From the NCBI GenBank assembly GCA_003555285.1, contig PWGH01000042.1, positions 1 through 14,691 of the forward strand: a DNA stretch of 14,691 bases, given 5' to 3'. Source of the stretch: Thioalkalivibrio sp. Its GTDB lineage: Bacteria; Pseudomonadota; Gammaproteobacteria; Ectothiorhodospirales; Ectothiorhodospiraceae. A program made the position numbers and the translations under genes. Shown here one piece after another: positions 1 to 7,340 of this stretch (position 1 is its first letter; the number at the start of each line of letters is the position of its first letter). The notes under the pieces were generated by a model. That model was not told where the DNA came from, searched no databases, and was given only the letters and a program-made list of their open reading frames with translations.

Positions 1-864
1 GAGCCGGTCCAACGCATCGGCCGCATCGAAGACCTCGGCATAGAACTCGATCGCCGCATGCGCGGTGTAGATGCCGGCACAGCCACAACCGGACTCCTTC
101 GCAGCACGGGCATGCGGAGCGCTGTCGGTGCCGAGAAAGTACTTCGGATTGCCGCCGGTGGCCGCGGCGATCAGCGCCCGGCGGTGCGTCTCGCGCTTGA
201 GCAACGGCAGGCAGTAATGATGCGGGCGCATGCCGCCCTGGAACATCGCATTGCGATTCAGCAGCAGGTGGTGGGCGGTGATGGTGGCCGCGACCTCGGC
301 GGGCGCGGCGGCGACGAAGTCCACGGCGGCCTGCGTGGTGATGTGCTCGAGCACGATGCGCAGACCGGGAAAGTCCCGCACCAGGGGCTCCAGGATGCGC
401 TCGATGAACACCGCCTCGCGATCGAAGACATCGACCGCCGGGTCGATCGATTCCCCGTGCACCAGCAAGGGCACGCCCTGTTGTTGCATCGCCTCGAACA
501 CCGGGTAGCAACGGCGCGGATCGGTCACGCCGCTGGCGGCATTGGTGGTGGCGCCGGCCGGATAATACTTGACCGCGTTCACCCGGCCGCTGGCCTGGGC
601 CCGCACGATCTCCGCAGCCGGGGTGGCCTCGGTGAGGTACAGGGTCATCAGCGGCTCGAAGGCCACCCCCGGCGGCAGCGCGGCGAGGATGCGTTCCCGG
701 TAGGCCAGCGCCTGCGCGGTCGTGACCACCGGCGGTTTCAGGTTGGGCATCACGATGGCGCGGGCAAAGCGCCGCGCGCTATCCGGCAGCACGGAGGCCA
801 GCACGGCCCCATCGCGCAGGTGCAGGTGCCAGTCGTCGGGGCGGGTGATCGTCAGTCGATTCAT
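1..864 (-). CDS. pyrC: Dihydroorotase, class II (partial, C-terminus beyond left edge)
   Basis: PyrC converts N-carbamoyl-aspartate to dihydroorotate in de novo pyrimidine synthesis, in the cytosol. The frame is open to the window edge, so only the first 288 residues are present; the family is usually about 345, so roughly 55-60 C-terminal residues are missing. Visible motifs are the N-terminal metal-binding HLHLRDG (His13, His15), the [11 protein letters not shown] segment with Lys99 (the carboxylated bridging lysine of the family), LLVHGE and LEHITT (metal histidines), and GTDSAPH with the catalytic aspartate. No key residue is lost in the visible part. The start is the ATG read from 864, with AGGA about six bases upstream. 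The gene diverges from the metallopeptidase gene at 1152 across a 287-bp gap and stands alone here. Confidence 0.95.
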   Translation of the reverse strand, partial: MNRLTITRPDDWHLHLRDGAVLASVLPDSARRFARAIVMPNLKPPVVTTAQALAYRERILAALPPGVAFEPLMTLYLTEATPAAEIVRAQASGRVNAVKYYPAGATTNAASGVTDPRRCYPVFEAMQQQGVPLLVHGESIDPAVDVFDREAVFIERILEPLVRDFPGLRIVLEHITTQAAVDFVAAAPAEVAATITAHHLLLNRNAMFQGGMRPHHYCLPLLKRETHRRALIAAATGGNPKYFLGTDSAPHARAAKESGCGCAGIYTAHAAIEFYAEVFDAADALDRL

Positions 865-931
865 GGGGATCCTGGGGGTTCAAGGCAAAACGGGTGTGCG
901 GCTGTGCGTGGGATGATCGCGAGTCCCTACG

Positions 932-937
932 ATTATC
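932..937 (-). promoter_or_regulatory. Possible -10 box for pyrC
   Basis: Read on the minus strand this is GATAAT, five of six matches to TATAAT. It would place a transcript start about 60 bases before the pyrC ATG. I cannot find a good -35 hexamer at the right spacing, so this is tentative. Confidence 0.2.
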
Positions 938-1003
938 CCACCGGTACCGGGGCGCTGTCGTGTTCGGCAGTAAAAACCCAGCAGCGGGTCGCCGCCCATG
1001 CGA

Positions 1004-1012
1004 TGCTATACC
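1004..1012 (+). promoter_or_regulatory. Possible extended -10 box upstream of the metallopeptidase gene
   Basis: TGC followed by TATACC resembles an extended -10 element (TGnTATAAT). It would give a leader of about 130 bases. No -35 match was found. The rest of the 865-1151 gap holds no gene or strong hairpin that I can support. Confidence 0.2.
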
Positions 1013-1151
1013 CCACCGGACGCGCCGGGCCTTCGGCGGCCAGCCCCCGCCGGCGGATGAATGGCCCCGATGCAGCCAGGATCCACAGGATGCGCGATTC
1101 GCCGTTCCGAGCCGGATCGCCCTCGAGCCCAACCGTACGGACGACGCAACC

Positions 1152-2234
1152 ATGAAGCTCTTTGCCTGCCAGTCCTGCGGTCAACACCTCTACTTCGAGA
1201 ATGTGGCCTGCACCCGCTGCGGACATCGCCTCGGGTTCCTGCCCGACCTCCTGGAGGTCTCGGCCCTGGAGGCGGCGGGCGATCCGCTATGGCGCGCGGT
1301 GGGAAAGCCGGCGGAGGGACACCTCTACCGCATGTGCACGAATTACAGCCGCTACGCGGTGTGCAACTGGATGATCCCCGCCCATGACCCGGATCCCTTC
1401 TGTTCCGCCTGCCGGCTGAACCGGACCATTCCGGATCTCAGCGTGCCCGGCAATCTGGCGCTCTGGCAAACGCTGGAAAAGGAGAAGCGCCGCCTGATCT
1501 ACGGCCTGGAGCGCCTGCAATTGCCGGTCCGTTCGCAGCACGAGGATCCCGAGGGGCTGGCCTTCGATTTCCTCGCCGACACCGAGCCGAGCTTTCGGGA
1601 AACCAACCGGGTGATGACCGGCCATTTCAACGGCCTGATCACCATCAACATCGCCGAGGCCGACCCGGCGACCCGCGAACGGATGCGCCAGTCCATGGCC
1701 GAGCCCTATCGGACCATTCTCGGCCATTTCCGCCACGAGTCCGGCCATTATTACTGGGACCGCCTGGTGCGCGGGCGGCCCTGGCTCGCGCCCTTCCGTC
1801 AGACCTTCGGCAACGAAACCGCCGACTATCGGCAGGCCCTGGAGCGGCATCACAGGGACGGGCCGCCGCCCGACTGGCAAAACCGGTTCGTCAGCGCCTA
1901 TGCCAGCAGCCATCCCTGGGAGGACTGGGCCGAGAGCTGGGCCCATTACCTGCACATCATCGATACCCTGGAGACCGCGCAGCAGTCCGGTGTGCAGGTG
2001 CGGCCGCGGATCGGCCACACCGATCCCGGGGCCTCCACCGCGGCCTTCGATCCCTACGCGCCACCGGATTTCGGCCCGATCCTCGCGCACTGGCTGCCGC
2101 TGGCCGATGCGATGAACAACCTGAATCGAAGCATGGGCCACGACCACGCCTACCCCTTCGTGCTGGCCGCCCCGGCCATCGAAAAGCTGGGGTTCATCCA
2201 TCGCATCGTGCAGGCCCAGCGGAGTCGGCCCTGA
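1152..2234 (+). CDS. Zinc-ribbon putative metallopeptidase (COG4307 / Peptidase_Mx-like)
   Basis: 360 residues, no signal peptide or membrane segment, so probably cytosolic. The N-terminus carries a zinc-ribbon pattern (Cys6-x2-Cys9 and Cys20-x2-Cys23, each followed by Gly) and a second cysteine set (Cys62, Cys71, Cys84, Cys87). The C-terminal half has a gluzincin-like HESGH (residues 195-199, matching HExxH) and, about 60 residues later, HPWEDWAESWAHY (254-266), where Glu261 or Glu257 could be the third zinc ligand. This arrangement matches the uncharacterised zinc-ribbon plus putative zinc metallopeptidase family; substrate and role are unknown. The frame stays open upstream to 894, but the ATG at 1152 is chosen because the conserved MKLFACQSCG begins there. 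Its ribosome binding site is weak. It converges on the DsrE-like gene, whose stop lies 58 bases downstream. Family fit is good; peptidase activity is inference. Confidence 0.8.
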   Translation: MKLFACQSCGQHLYFENVACTRCGHRLGFLPDLLEVSALEAAGDPLWRAVGKPAEGHLYRMCTNYSRYAVCNWMIPAHDPDPFCSACRLNRTIPDLSVPGNLALWQTLEKEKRRLIYGLERLQLPVRSQHEDPEGLAFDFLADTEPSFRETNRVMTGHFNGLITINIAEADPATRERMRQSMAEPYRTILGHFRHESGHYYWDRLVRGRPWLAPFRQTFGNETADYRQALERHHRDGPPPDWQNRFVSAYASSHPWEDWAESWAHYLHIIDTLETAQQSGVQVRPRIGHTDPGASTAAFDPYAPPDFGPILAHWLPLADAMNNLNRSMGHDHAYPFVLAAPAIEKLGFIHRIVQAQRSRP

Positions 2235-2255
2235 GGGTGCAACCGGGTAGGGCCG

Positions 2256-2305
2256 CCAGTCAGTGCAGGCACCGGTCATTGCATGAAGCCGGTCACTGCA
2301 TGAAA
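2256..2305. repeat. About 17-bp tandem repeat, three copies, in a convergent gene gap
   Basis: Copies lie at 2256-2271 (16 bp, degenerate, about 12 matches), 2272-2288 (CCGGTCATTGCATGAAG) and 2289-2305 (CCGGTCACTGCATGAAA). The last two agree at 15 of 17 positions. The third copy contains the end of the DsrE-like gene, and the middle copy repeats its terminal Phe-Met-Gln-stop. This suggests the gene's 3' end was locally duplicated. Confidence 0.75.
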
Positions 2306-2799
2306 ACGTGGCCTTCCTCCTGCTGCAGTCGAACGATCTCGGCATCCGCCATCGGCACCAGATGCACGAAGCCGTGGATATCTTCCGGTTCGAAGCCACG
2401 TTCCTGTGCGGCCACGCGGCACATCCGAAATTGCACCGGCCCCCCGACGGTCAGGCTCTGCGCCCGACGCATCAACGCCTCGTGCTCGGCGAAGTTTTCG
2501 ATCGCGAAGAAGGCGATCTCGTCGCCATGCAGCACCAACACGATGGACGCCTCGAAGGGATCCGCCTCGTAGAGATTGTTCAGGAAACTGACCCGATCGA
2601 GAATCCGTTCAAAACGCGCCGGATCGCCCTCGGCCACATCGTAGACCGCCTTTTGCGGGGCATAGTCGATCGGATCGGCCACGCCCTGACCCCATGGCGC
2701 CGCCGACTCCGCCAGCACCGGTGCGGCCGGAACGGCCACCAGCACCACCACGGCTAACACCAAACTGAAAAACGTCCATCGCATCGACAGCCGCATCAT
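2293..2799 (-). CDS. Exported DsrE/DsrF-like protein, function unknown
   Basis: About 168 residues. The N-terminus is a clear signal peptide: short basic start, hydrophobic run at residues 10-28, and a PVLA-ES cleavage site after residue 30, so the mature protein is likely periplasmic. The remainder resembles the DsrE-like fold of COG1416: an ASIVLVLHGDEIAFF strand-loop (84-98), then FRMCRVAAQERGF with the protein's only cysteine (Cys127), and a final VPMADAEIVRLQQEEG helix. DsrE relatives handle persulfide sulfur through one cysteine, but exported single-gene members have no settled role. Three consecutive in-frame ATGs (read from 2802, 2799 and 2796) follow AGGAGG; the last two have better spacing and I use 2799. 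It is followed on the other strand by the metallopeptidase gene. No sulfur-oxidation genes lie nearby to support a pathway. Confidence 0.8.
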   Translation of the reverse strand: MMRLSMRWTFFSLVLAVVVLVAVPAAPVLAESAAPWGQGVADPIDYAPQKAVYDVAEGDPARFERILDRVSFLNNLYEADPFEASIVLVLHGDEIAFFAIENFAEHEALMRRAQSLTVGGPVQFRMCRVAAQERGFEPEDIHGFVHLVPMADAEIVRLQQEEGHVFMQ

Positions 2800-2804
2800 C
2801 ATCC

Positions 2805-2810
2805 CCTCCT
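2805..2810 (-). promoter_or_regulatory. Strong ribosome binding site for the DsrE-like gene
   Basis: The minus strand reads AGGAGGGG then three ATG codons in a row. Spacing from AGGAGG is 2, 5 and 8 bases to the three ATGs, which favours the second or third and rules out the upstream open-frame extension. Confidence 0.7.
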
Positions 2811-2887
2811 GTAACAAGCTTTGAACGCGCTGACCCCAGCATCCGCCCAATCGCACATCGAATCCAGGCCTCCCGCAACCCCTGGGG

Positions 2888-3082
2888 AAATCTCCCCCTC
2901 CCCCCTCGAGGTGGATCCCAGTGGAGGGCGCAGCCCGGTTCGCGGGACGCCGTGAATACGTCCCTGTAGGCTTGACGGCCGCACGCCCTTTAACTTACAC
3001 CCAACGCTGAAGAGCCGTGTGGGGTGCGCCCGGTCCGGACGGTAGAGGGCCATGGTGGGCCCGCTGCGCTTGGCCCACCCTA
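2888..3082. repeat. Dispersed-repeat-like non-coding segment
   Basis: The gap between the DsrE-like gene and the 3156 gene has no supported gene. I recognise two parts as resembling sequence that recurs between genes in many gammaproteobacterial genomes: a piece around 2930-2985 including GGGACGCCGTGAATACGTCCC (6-bp stem 2944-2949 / 2959-2964), and the palindrome at 3054-3079. In translation the minus strand gives the kind of fragment (LQGRIHGVP, VGWAKRSGPT) often seen as spurious small proteins. Recognition is from memory; copy number cannot be tested in this window. Confidence 0.45.
3054..3079. repeat. Perfect 8-bp inverted repeat with 10-base loop (REP-like palindrome)
   Basis: GGTGGGCC (3054-3061) and GGCCCACC (3072-3079) flank CGCTGCGCTT. 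No T-run follows on either strand, so it is not a classical intrinsic terminator. The arm and loop sequence resemble a palindrome scattered in intergenic DNA of many proteobacteria. Confidence 0.6.
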
Positions 3083-3155
3083 CGGGGCCGCGGGAGGCCC
3101 TATACTTCAGAGCGGGGGGCGGCGGACGCCGTGATTTGGTATTCAAGGGGTGGCA

Positions 3156-3539
3156 ATGAATCTCGAGAAGGTGGTTTTCGGCTTTTTCATCATCCTGGCA
3201 CTGACGCTGAACTTCGGCTTCTTTCTGGGGGAAATCGATAACCCGCAGCATCACAATGTCTATGAATTGTTCGCGGCCATCGTGGTGAACCTGATCGCCA
3301 CGGTGTTGAAATTCGGCGACCGCACGCAGACCGGCGCGCTGCTGCTCGCCACGTCGCTGGTGGCGGTGCTGCAATTGTTTGCGGCCGCGGCGGTCTGGGC
3401 CTACGCGGTCCATGTGAGCGCGACGGGCCTGGATGCGATGACCATGGCCTCGATCGTCTCGCTGGCCGGCGGTGCGATGCTCGCCAATGTAATCTCGGTC
3501 GTGCTGCTGATCACTGACACCACCGTGCTGCGCCGCTGA
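3156..3539 (+). CDS. Four-helix inner-membrane protein (possibly DUF6394), paired with a K+ channel
   Basis: 127 residues with four hydrophobic segments at about 6-25, 36-52, 60-87 and 98-120. Short polar stretches lie between them, including EIDNPQHHNVYE (26-37) and KFGDRTQ (52-58), which look like conserved loop motifs. No catalytic motif is visible. I recall a small uncharacterised family of this length and sequence next to NAD-binding K+ channel genes (probably DUF6394), but cannot verify the name. The ATG at 3156 is preferred over the in-frame GTG at 3150 because AAGGGG (3145-3150) sits five bases before the ATG and overlaps the GTG. The stop lies seven bases before the channel start, so the two are almost certainly one operon. 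A role as a channel subunit or modulator is inference. Confidence 0.75.
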   Translation: MNLEKVVFGFFIILALTLNFGFFLGEIDNPQHHNVYELFAAIVVNLIATVLKFGDRTQTGALLLATSLVAVLQLFAAAAVWAYAVHVSATGLDAMTMASIVSLAGGAMLANVISVVLLITDTTVLRR

Positions 3540-3546
3540 GTCGACG

Positions 3547-5244
3547 ATGGACAAGGTCCTGTTCCTGTTCCTGCGGCGGATGCGCGCGCCGCTGCTGGTG
3601 CTGATCGCGGCCTACAGCATTGCGATCACCGGGCTGGTCCTGATTCCGGGCATGGACGATCAGGGCGACCCCTGGCGCATGGATTTCCTGCATGCGTTCT
3701 ACTTCGTCACCTACACCGCGCCCACGATCGGCTTCGGCGAGATTCCCTACCCCTTTACCCCGGCACAGCGCATGTGGGCCGCAGTCACCATCTACCTGTC
3801 CGTGCTCGGCTGGCTGTATGCGATCGGACGCATCCTGACCCTGCTGCAGGACCCGGCCTTCCGGCTCGCAGTGAGCCAGCAGGCCTTCGATCGCAGCATC
3901 CGCTGGCTGCGCGACCCCTTTTTCATCGTCTGTGGCTACGGCGACACCGGCGGGTTGCTGGTCCGGGCCCTGGTCAATCGGCGCAAGCGGGTCGTCGTTA
4001 TCGACTGGAACCCGGATCGCATCAACGATCTGAGGCTCGCGGACCTCGCCTTCCGGGTGCCGGGGCTGTGCGCCGACGCCAGCATCTCGGCTCGCCTGCA
4101 ATCCGCGGGTCTGAACCACCCCGCCTGCCGCGGCGTGGTCGCGCTCACCGACAACGACGAGGCCAACCTGAAGATCGCCATCACCACCCGCCTGTTGAAC
4201 CCGACGCTGCCGGTCATCTGCCGAGCCGAGAGTCACGATACCGAAAAGAACATGGTGTCCTTCGGGACCGATCAGGTGATCAACCCCTTCGATACGTTTG
4301 GCGAGCGTCTCGCGCTGGCCCTGCACGCCCCCGAGCATCATCTGCTGCACCAGTGGCTGACCAGCGTGCCGGGCAGCGAGTTGCCGATGCCGCTATACCC
4401 GCCACGGGGCTGCTGGATCCTCTGCGGCTACGGCCGCTTCGGCAAGGCCGTGCAGGCCAGTCTGACGCGGGAAGGCATCCATACCGTGGTCATCGAGGCC
4501 GACCCGGTGGGCACCGGCTGCGGCGAGGACTGCGTCCACGGCCGCGGCACCGAGGCCGATACGCTGCAGCAGGCGGGCATCGATCAGGCGGCGGGCATCG
4601 TCGCCGGCACCAACCTGGACGCGAACAACCTGTCGATCCTGATCACCGCTCGGGAACTGAACCCGGAACTGTTTACCGTCGGGCGCCAGACCAAGGAGGA
4701 CAATGGCGCGTTGTTCGCCGCGGCGCGGCTGGATCTGGTGATGCGCCACAGTGAAATGATCGCCGAGGGCATTCTCGCGCACCTGACCTCGCCACTGCTG
4801 CCGCTGTTCCTGTACCTCGCGCGCGAGCAGAATCAGCACTGGGTGAATGAGCTCATCAGCCGCATCGGCGCGGTGACCGACGAGCGGGTGCCGGCCGTCT
4901 GGAGCCTGCGGCTGGATCAGCGCTCGGCGCCGGCGCTGCATCAGCACCTGGCCACCGACACGATGTCGCTCCGGCAACTGTTGACCGATCCGCGCCAGCG
5001 CGACCAGCGGCTTCCCTGTGTGGCCCTGTTGCTGCTGCGCGGCGACGAGACCCAGACCCTGCTCGCGCCCGGCGACGAAACGCTGCTGCAGTCCGACGAT
5101 CAGATCCTGTTCTCCGGACAGGCCCGCAGTTTGGCCCGCCTGCAGCGCGCGTTGCAGGAGCCACAGGCGCTCGCGTACCTGCTGACCGGAACCGATCGAC
5201 CCCAGGGGTGGATCTGGCGGCGCCTCGATCGGCGCTCGGCGTAA
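3547..5244 (+). CDS. Potassium channel with tandem TrkA-N (RCK) NAD-binding domains
   Basis: 565 residues. TM1 (about 14-34), a pore region with selectivity-filter-like TIGFGE (60-65), and TM2 (about 77-97) form a two-helix K+ channel pore. Two cytosolic TrkA-N/RCK domains follow. The first begins FFIVCGYGDTGG, with GxGxxG at 130-135 and VVVIDWNPDR as the acidic strand-2 end. The second begins CWILCGYGRFGKA, with GxGxxG at 294-299 and TVVIEAD. The remaining 160 residues or so may hold TrkA-C-like regulatory parts. The filter is TIGFGE rather than the common TVGYGD, a variant I would still expect to pass K+. The fold is clear; gating ligand and direction of physiological flux are not readable. 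It starts seven bases after the membrane-protein stop with a weak ribosome binding site, so translation may be coupled. Confidence 0.88.
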   Translation: MDKVLFLFLRRMRAPLLVLIAAYSIAITGLVLIPGMDDQGDPWRMDFLHAFYFVTYTAPTIGFGEIPYPFTPAQRMWAAVTIYLSVLGWLYAIGRILTLLQDPAFRLAVSQQAFDRSIRWLRDPFFIVCGYGDTGGLLVRALVNRRKRVVVIDWNPDRINDLRLADLAFRVPGLCADASISARLQSAGLNHPACRGVVALTDNDEANLKIAITTRLLNPTLPVICRAESHDTEKNMVSFGTDQVINPFDTFGERLALALHAPEHHLLHQWLTSVPGSELPMPLYPPRGCWILCGYGRFGKAVQASLTREGIHTVVIEADPVGTGCGEDCVHGRGTEADTLQQAGIDQAAGIVAGTNLDANNLSILITARELNPELFTVGRQTKEDNGALFAAARLDLVMRHSEMIAEGILAHLTSPLLPLFLYLAREQNQHWVNELISRIGAVTDERVPAVWSLRLDQRSAPALHQHLATDTMSLRQLLTDPRQRDQRLPCVALLLLRGDETQTLLAPGDETLLQSDDQILFSGQARSLARLQRALQEPQALAYLLTGTDRPQGWIWRRLDRRSA

Positions 5245-5299
5245 CGGCGCGGTGGGGATGTCTCAGCCACCGGGCCGGCGTGAACCCGGCGTCATTACC

Positions 5300-5313
5300 C
5301 GCCGCGCGCGGCG
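5300..5313. repeat. Perfect 14-bp palindrome between channel and copD-like genes
   Basis: CGCCGCGCGCGGCG is fully self-complementary. It lies between the channel stop and the copD-like start. It could be chance in GC-rich DNA; there is no T-run for a terminator. The rest of the 125-bp gap shows only a weak GCCGG/CCGGC hairpin. Confidence 0.3.
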
Positions 5314-5369
5314 CAATGGTACGGTAGCGCCCTCGTCCATCCGCCCCCATCGATTTCGGAGCCTGTCCA

Positions 5370-5837
5370 ATGTCCGCCTTGATCAGCACCATGGTCGCCC
5401 TGCATGCCTTGTCCGCCGCCATCTGGGTCGGCGGAATGTTCTTCGCCTATGTGGCCCTGCGCCCGGCGGCGGCGGCCTTGCTCGCGGTACCCGAGCGCAC
5501 CACGCTGTGGCAGAACACCTTCGCGCGCTTCTTCCCCTGGGTGTGGGGTATCGTGATCGTGCTGCTGGTCACCGGCTTCTGGCTGATCTTCAACCTCTAC
5601 GGCGGCATGGCGAACGTGGGCGGGCATGTGCACTGGATGCTGCTGATCGGCTTGGTCATGATGGGCCTCTACGCCCACATCGTCTTCGCCCCCTACCGGC
5701 GCATGCGCCTCGCCATCACCGCCGAGGACTGGCCCGAGGCCGGCCGGCGCCTGAGCCAGATCCGGATCTTCATCGGGATCAACCTGGTGCTCGGTCTGAT
5801 CACCATCGTGCTGGGCACCGGCGGCCGGTACTGGTAA
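5370..5837 (+). CDS. CopD family (copper resistance D-like) membrane protein
   Basis: 155 residues with four membrane helices at about 4-30, 56-77, 87-106 and 132-149. The start HALSAAIWVGGMFF (His12, Trp19, Gly21-Gly22) is typical of the CopD domain. Further histidines sit in or near helices (His86, His88, His103). CopD-domain proteins are associated with copper handling, and related four-helix proteins bind haem, but stand-alone members like this are mostly uncharacterised. GGAG at 5358-5361 is eight bases before the ATG. No CopC or other copper gene is next to it; the upstream channel ends 125 bases away and the downstream acyltransferase gene converges with a 22-bp gap. The family call is good; copper transport is inference. 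Confidence 0.8.
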   Translation: MSALISTMVALHALSAAIWVGGMFFAYVALRPAAAALLAVPERTTLWQNTFARFFPWVWGIVIVLLVTGFWLIFNLYGGMANVGGHVHWMLLIGLVMMGLYAHIVFAPYRRMRLAITAEDWPEAGRRLSQIRIFIGINLVLGLITIVLGTGGRYW

Positions 5838-5859
5838 ACACGACGGTCGAGGCGGTCGC

Positions 5860-6657
5860 TCAGGCCTCGGGGACCACGGACTTCTGCGCCGGGTTCCGTG
5901 CGCCACGGCGCCCGGGCTCGGCCGGTAGACCCAGCGCCTCGACCACGGCGCGGTGCGCGGCCTCGGCCAGTTGCCGACGGCCAAGGCCATCGACCGGCAG
6001 CGCCGGCAGGAGATGCAGCTTCACCGGCGTTCGCGGGCTGCACAACAGGGTCCAGGCGCGCGGCAGGAGGGTGTCGCCCTCGGAATACGTCGCTGCCGCC
6101 GGTGACCCCTTCGTTTCCGGCGGGTAGTACAGTGCCACCGGCTGCACCGGAAACCCGGTCTCCAGTGCCGCGGCGAACAGGCGCGGGTGAAATCGCAGAA
6201 CCGTATCGCCCCGGGTGGTGGTGCCTTCGGGGAACAGGAGCACCTGTTGCCCCTGGCGCAGAAGCCCCATGATGCCTTGTGCGGCGGCATCGGCCTCGTG
6301 CGCCCCACGGCGAATGAAGAGCGTGCCGTTGCGCCGAGCCAGCCAGCCGATCAGCGGCCAGCGCGCCACCTCGGACTTGGACAGGAACCACACGTCCAGC
6401 GCCGCGCCCAAGACCGGGATGTCCAGCCAGGAGACGTGATTCGCCACCACCAGCACCGGACCCTCGAGGCCCTCCCCCCGGCAGTGCACCTCCACCCCGG
6501 CCAATTCCAGGATCCGGCGGTACCAGCGCCGACGAATCGGAATCATCCGCTCCGGGCCCTTGGCACCGGAACCGTGACGCAGAGTCAGCCAGATGCCATA
6601 GCACAGGTACAGGAACAGACGCGCGATGCGGTAGCTGCCTCGGAGAGCACCCGGCAT
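5860..6657 (-). CDS. PlsC-type lysophospholipid acyltransferase
   Basis: 265 residues of the 1-acyl-glycerol-3-phosphate acyltransferase family, which transfers an acyl chain to a lysophospholipid at the inner face of the membrane. The defining motifs are present in order: block I NHVSWLD with His74 and Asp79 four residues apart, block II GTLFIRRG (111-118) with the substrate-binding arginines, and block III FPEGTTTRG (142-150). A hydrophobic N-terminal stretch around residues 11-26 probably anchors it. Length is normal. The ATG read from 6657 follows GAGAGGGG at suitable spacing. Whether this is the essential PlsC or an accessory paralogue (for example for ornithine lipid or another lysolipid) cannot be told, so no symbol is given. 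The rhodanese gene lies 143 bases upstream on the same strand. Confidence 0.9.
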   Translation of the reverse strand: MPGALRGSYRIARLFLYLCYGIWLTLRHGSGAKGPERMIPIRRRWYRRILELAGVEVHCRGEGLEGPVLVVANHVSWLDIPVLGAALDVWFLSKSEVARWPLIGWLARRNGTLFIRRGAHEADAAAQGIMGLLRQGQQVLLFPEGTTTRGDTVLRFHPRLFAAALETGFPVQPVALYYPPETKGSPAAATYSEGDTLLPRAWTLLCSPRTPVKLHLLPALPVDGLGRRQLAEAAHRAVVEALGLPAEPGRRGARNPAQKSVVPEA

Positions 6658-6699
6658 TTATCGCCCCCTCTCGATGTCCGAAGTGACCACCCCCGGCCG

Positions 6700-6729
6700 T
6701 GATGCACCCCGAACTGATGCACACCGACC
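6700..6729. repeat. 15-bp tandem repeat, two copies, between rhodanese and acyltransferase genes
   Basis: TGATGCACCCCGAAC (6700-6714) is followed directly by TGATGCACACCGACC (6715-6729), identical at 13 of 15 positions. It sits just upstream of the acyltransferase start. A GAGGCC-GCC-GGCCTC hairpin (6731-6745) lies beside it, with no T-run. Confidence 0.6.
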
Positions 6730-6800
6730 CGAGGCCGCCGGCCTCGTCTTGCCCCGGCAGGACACTTTTATACGCCTCCTCGGTGACCGGCCGCACGCCT

Positions 6801-7340
6801 TCAAGGCAACGGTCCGGTGTACGCCCCCCGGGCGATGGGCAGATCTTCGCTCTCCCAGAGCGCCATCCCCCCCGCAATGTTCACCACATTCGTGAACCCC
6901 ATCTGCTCCAGCACGTCGGTCGCCAGTGCCGAGCGGGCGCCGGTCGCGCACAGCAACGCCAGCGGCCGGTGGCGATCCCGGTACAGGGGCTCGATCCGGT
7001 GTGGGCTGTGCGGATCGACCGCGGCCTCCAACACGCCACGCGGGACCAGCACCGACTCCGGCACGTGACCACGCTCGTATTCGTACGGCTCGCGCACGTC
7101 CACGATCAACCAGGACGAATCGGTCTCCATCGCGTCGGCCACGTCGTCGGGGGTGACCTCGCGAATGCGCGCCCGCGCCTCGCGCACGAAATCCCCGGCC
7201 GTCTTGTACCGCGGGGCGTTCGGGCCCCCGCCCGTCTCGGTTCCGCCCGTCTCGCCGGCGTGCGGCGCGTCCGCGCGCTCGTCAGCGGCCGCGATGTCCA
7301 CTTGAGCGGCCGGTGCCCGCCCCTCCGATTCCAGGCTCAT
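6801..7340 (-). CDS. Single-domain rhodanese-like protein
   Basis: 179 residues. The first 44 or so are low in hydrophobics and rich in Gly, Ala, Glu and Asp, and look disordered. The rhodanese domain spans roughly 58-175: ITRDV-like strand [12 protein letters not shown], the CH2A motif [19 protein letters not shown] (78-96), and the active-site loop LCATGARS with Cys131. A cysteine in this loop means sulfurtransferase activity is possible. The C-terminal [16 protein letters not shown] matches the conserved end. The ATG overlaps the stop of the upstream thioredoxin-fold gene by four bases (ATGA). A GGAGG at 7345-7349, inside that gene's last codons, supports this start and translational coupling. 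No sulfur donor or acceptor can be read from sequence; cooperation with the upstream protein is inference. Confidence 0.9.
   Translation of the reverse strand: MSLESEGRAPAAQVDIAAADERADAPHAGETGGTETGGGPNAPRYKTAGDFVREARARIREVTPDDVADAMETDSSWLIVDVREPYEYERGHVPESVLVPRGVLEAAVDPHSPHRIEPLYRDRHRPLALLCATGARSALATDVLEQMGFTNVVNIAGGMALWESEDLPIARGAYTGPLP

Noticed and set aside
58..1155. A 365-codon plus-strand open frame over pyrC.
   Set aside because: It is antisense to pyrC, whose dihydroorotase motifs are unmistakable on the minus strand, and shows no domain of its own.
3017..3241. A small 74-codon open frame across the palindrome and the start of the membrane-protein gene.
   Set aside because: It crosses repeat-like DNA and overlaps the better-supported gene at 3156 in another frame; its product has no recognisable features.
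5848..5869. A hairpin (CGAGGC / GCCTCG) between the convergent copD-like and acyltransferase genes as a terminator.
   Set aside because: The stem is only six base pairs with a ten-base loop and no T-run, and it overlaps the acyltransferase 3' end.
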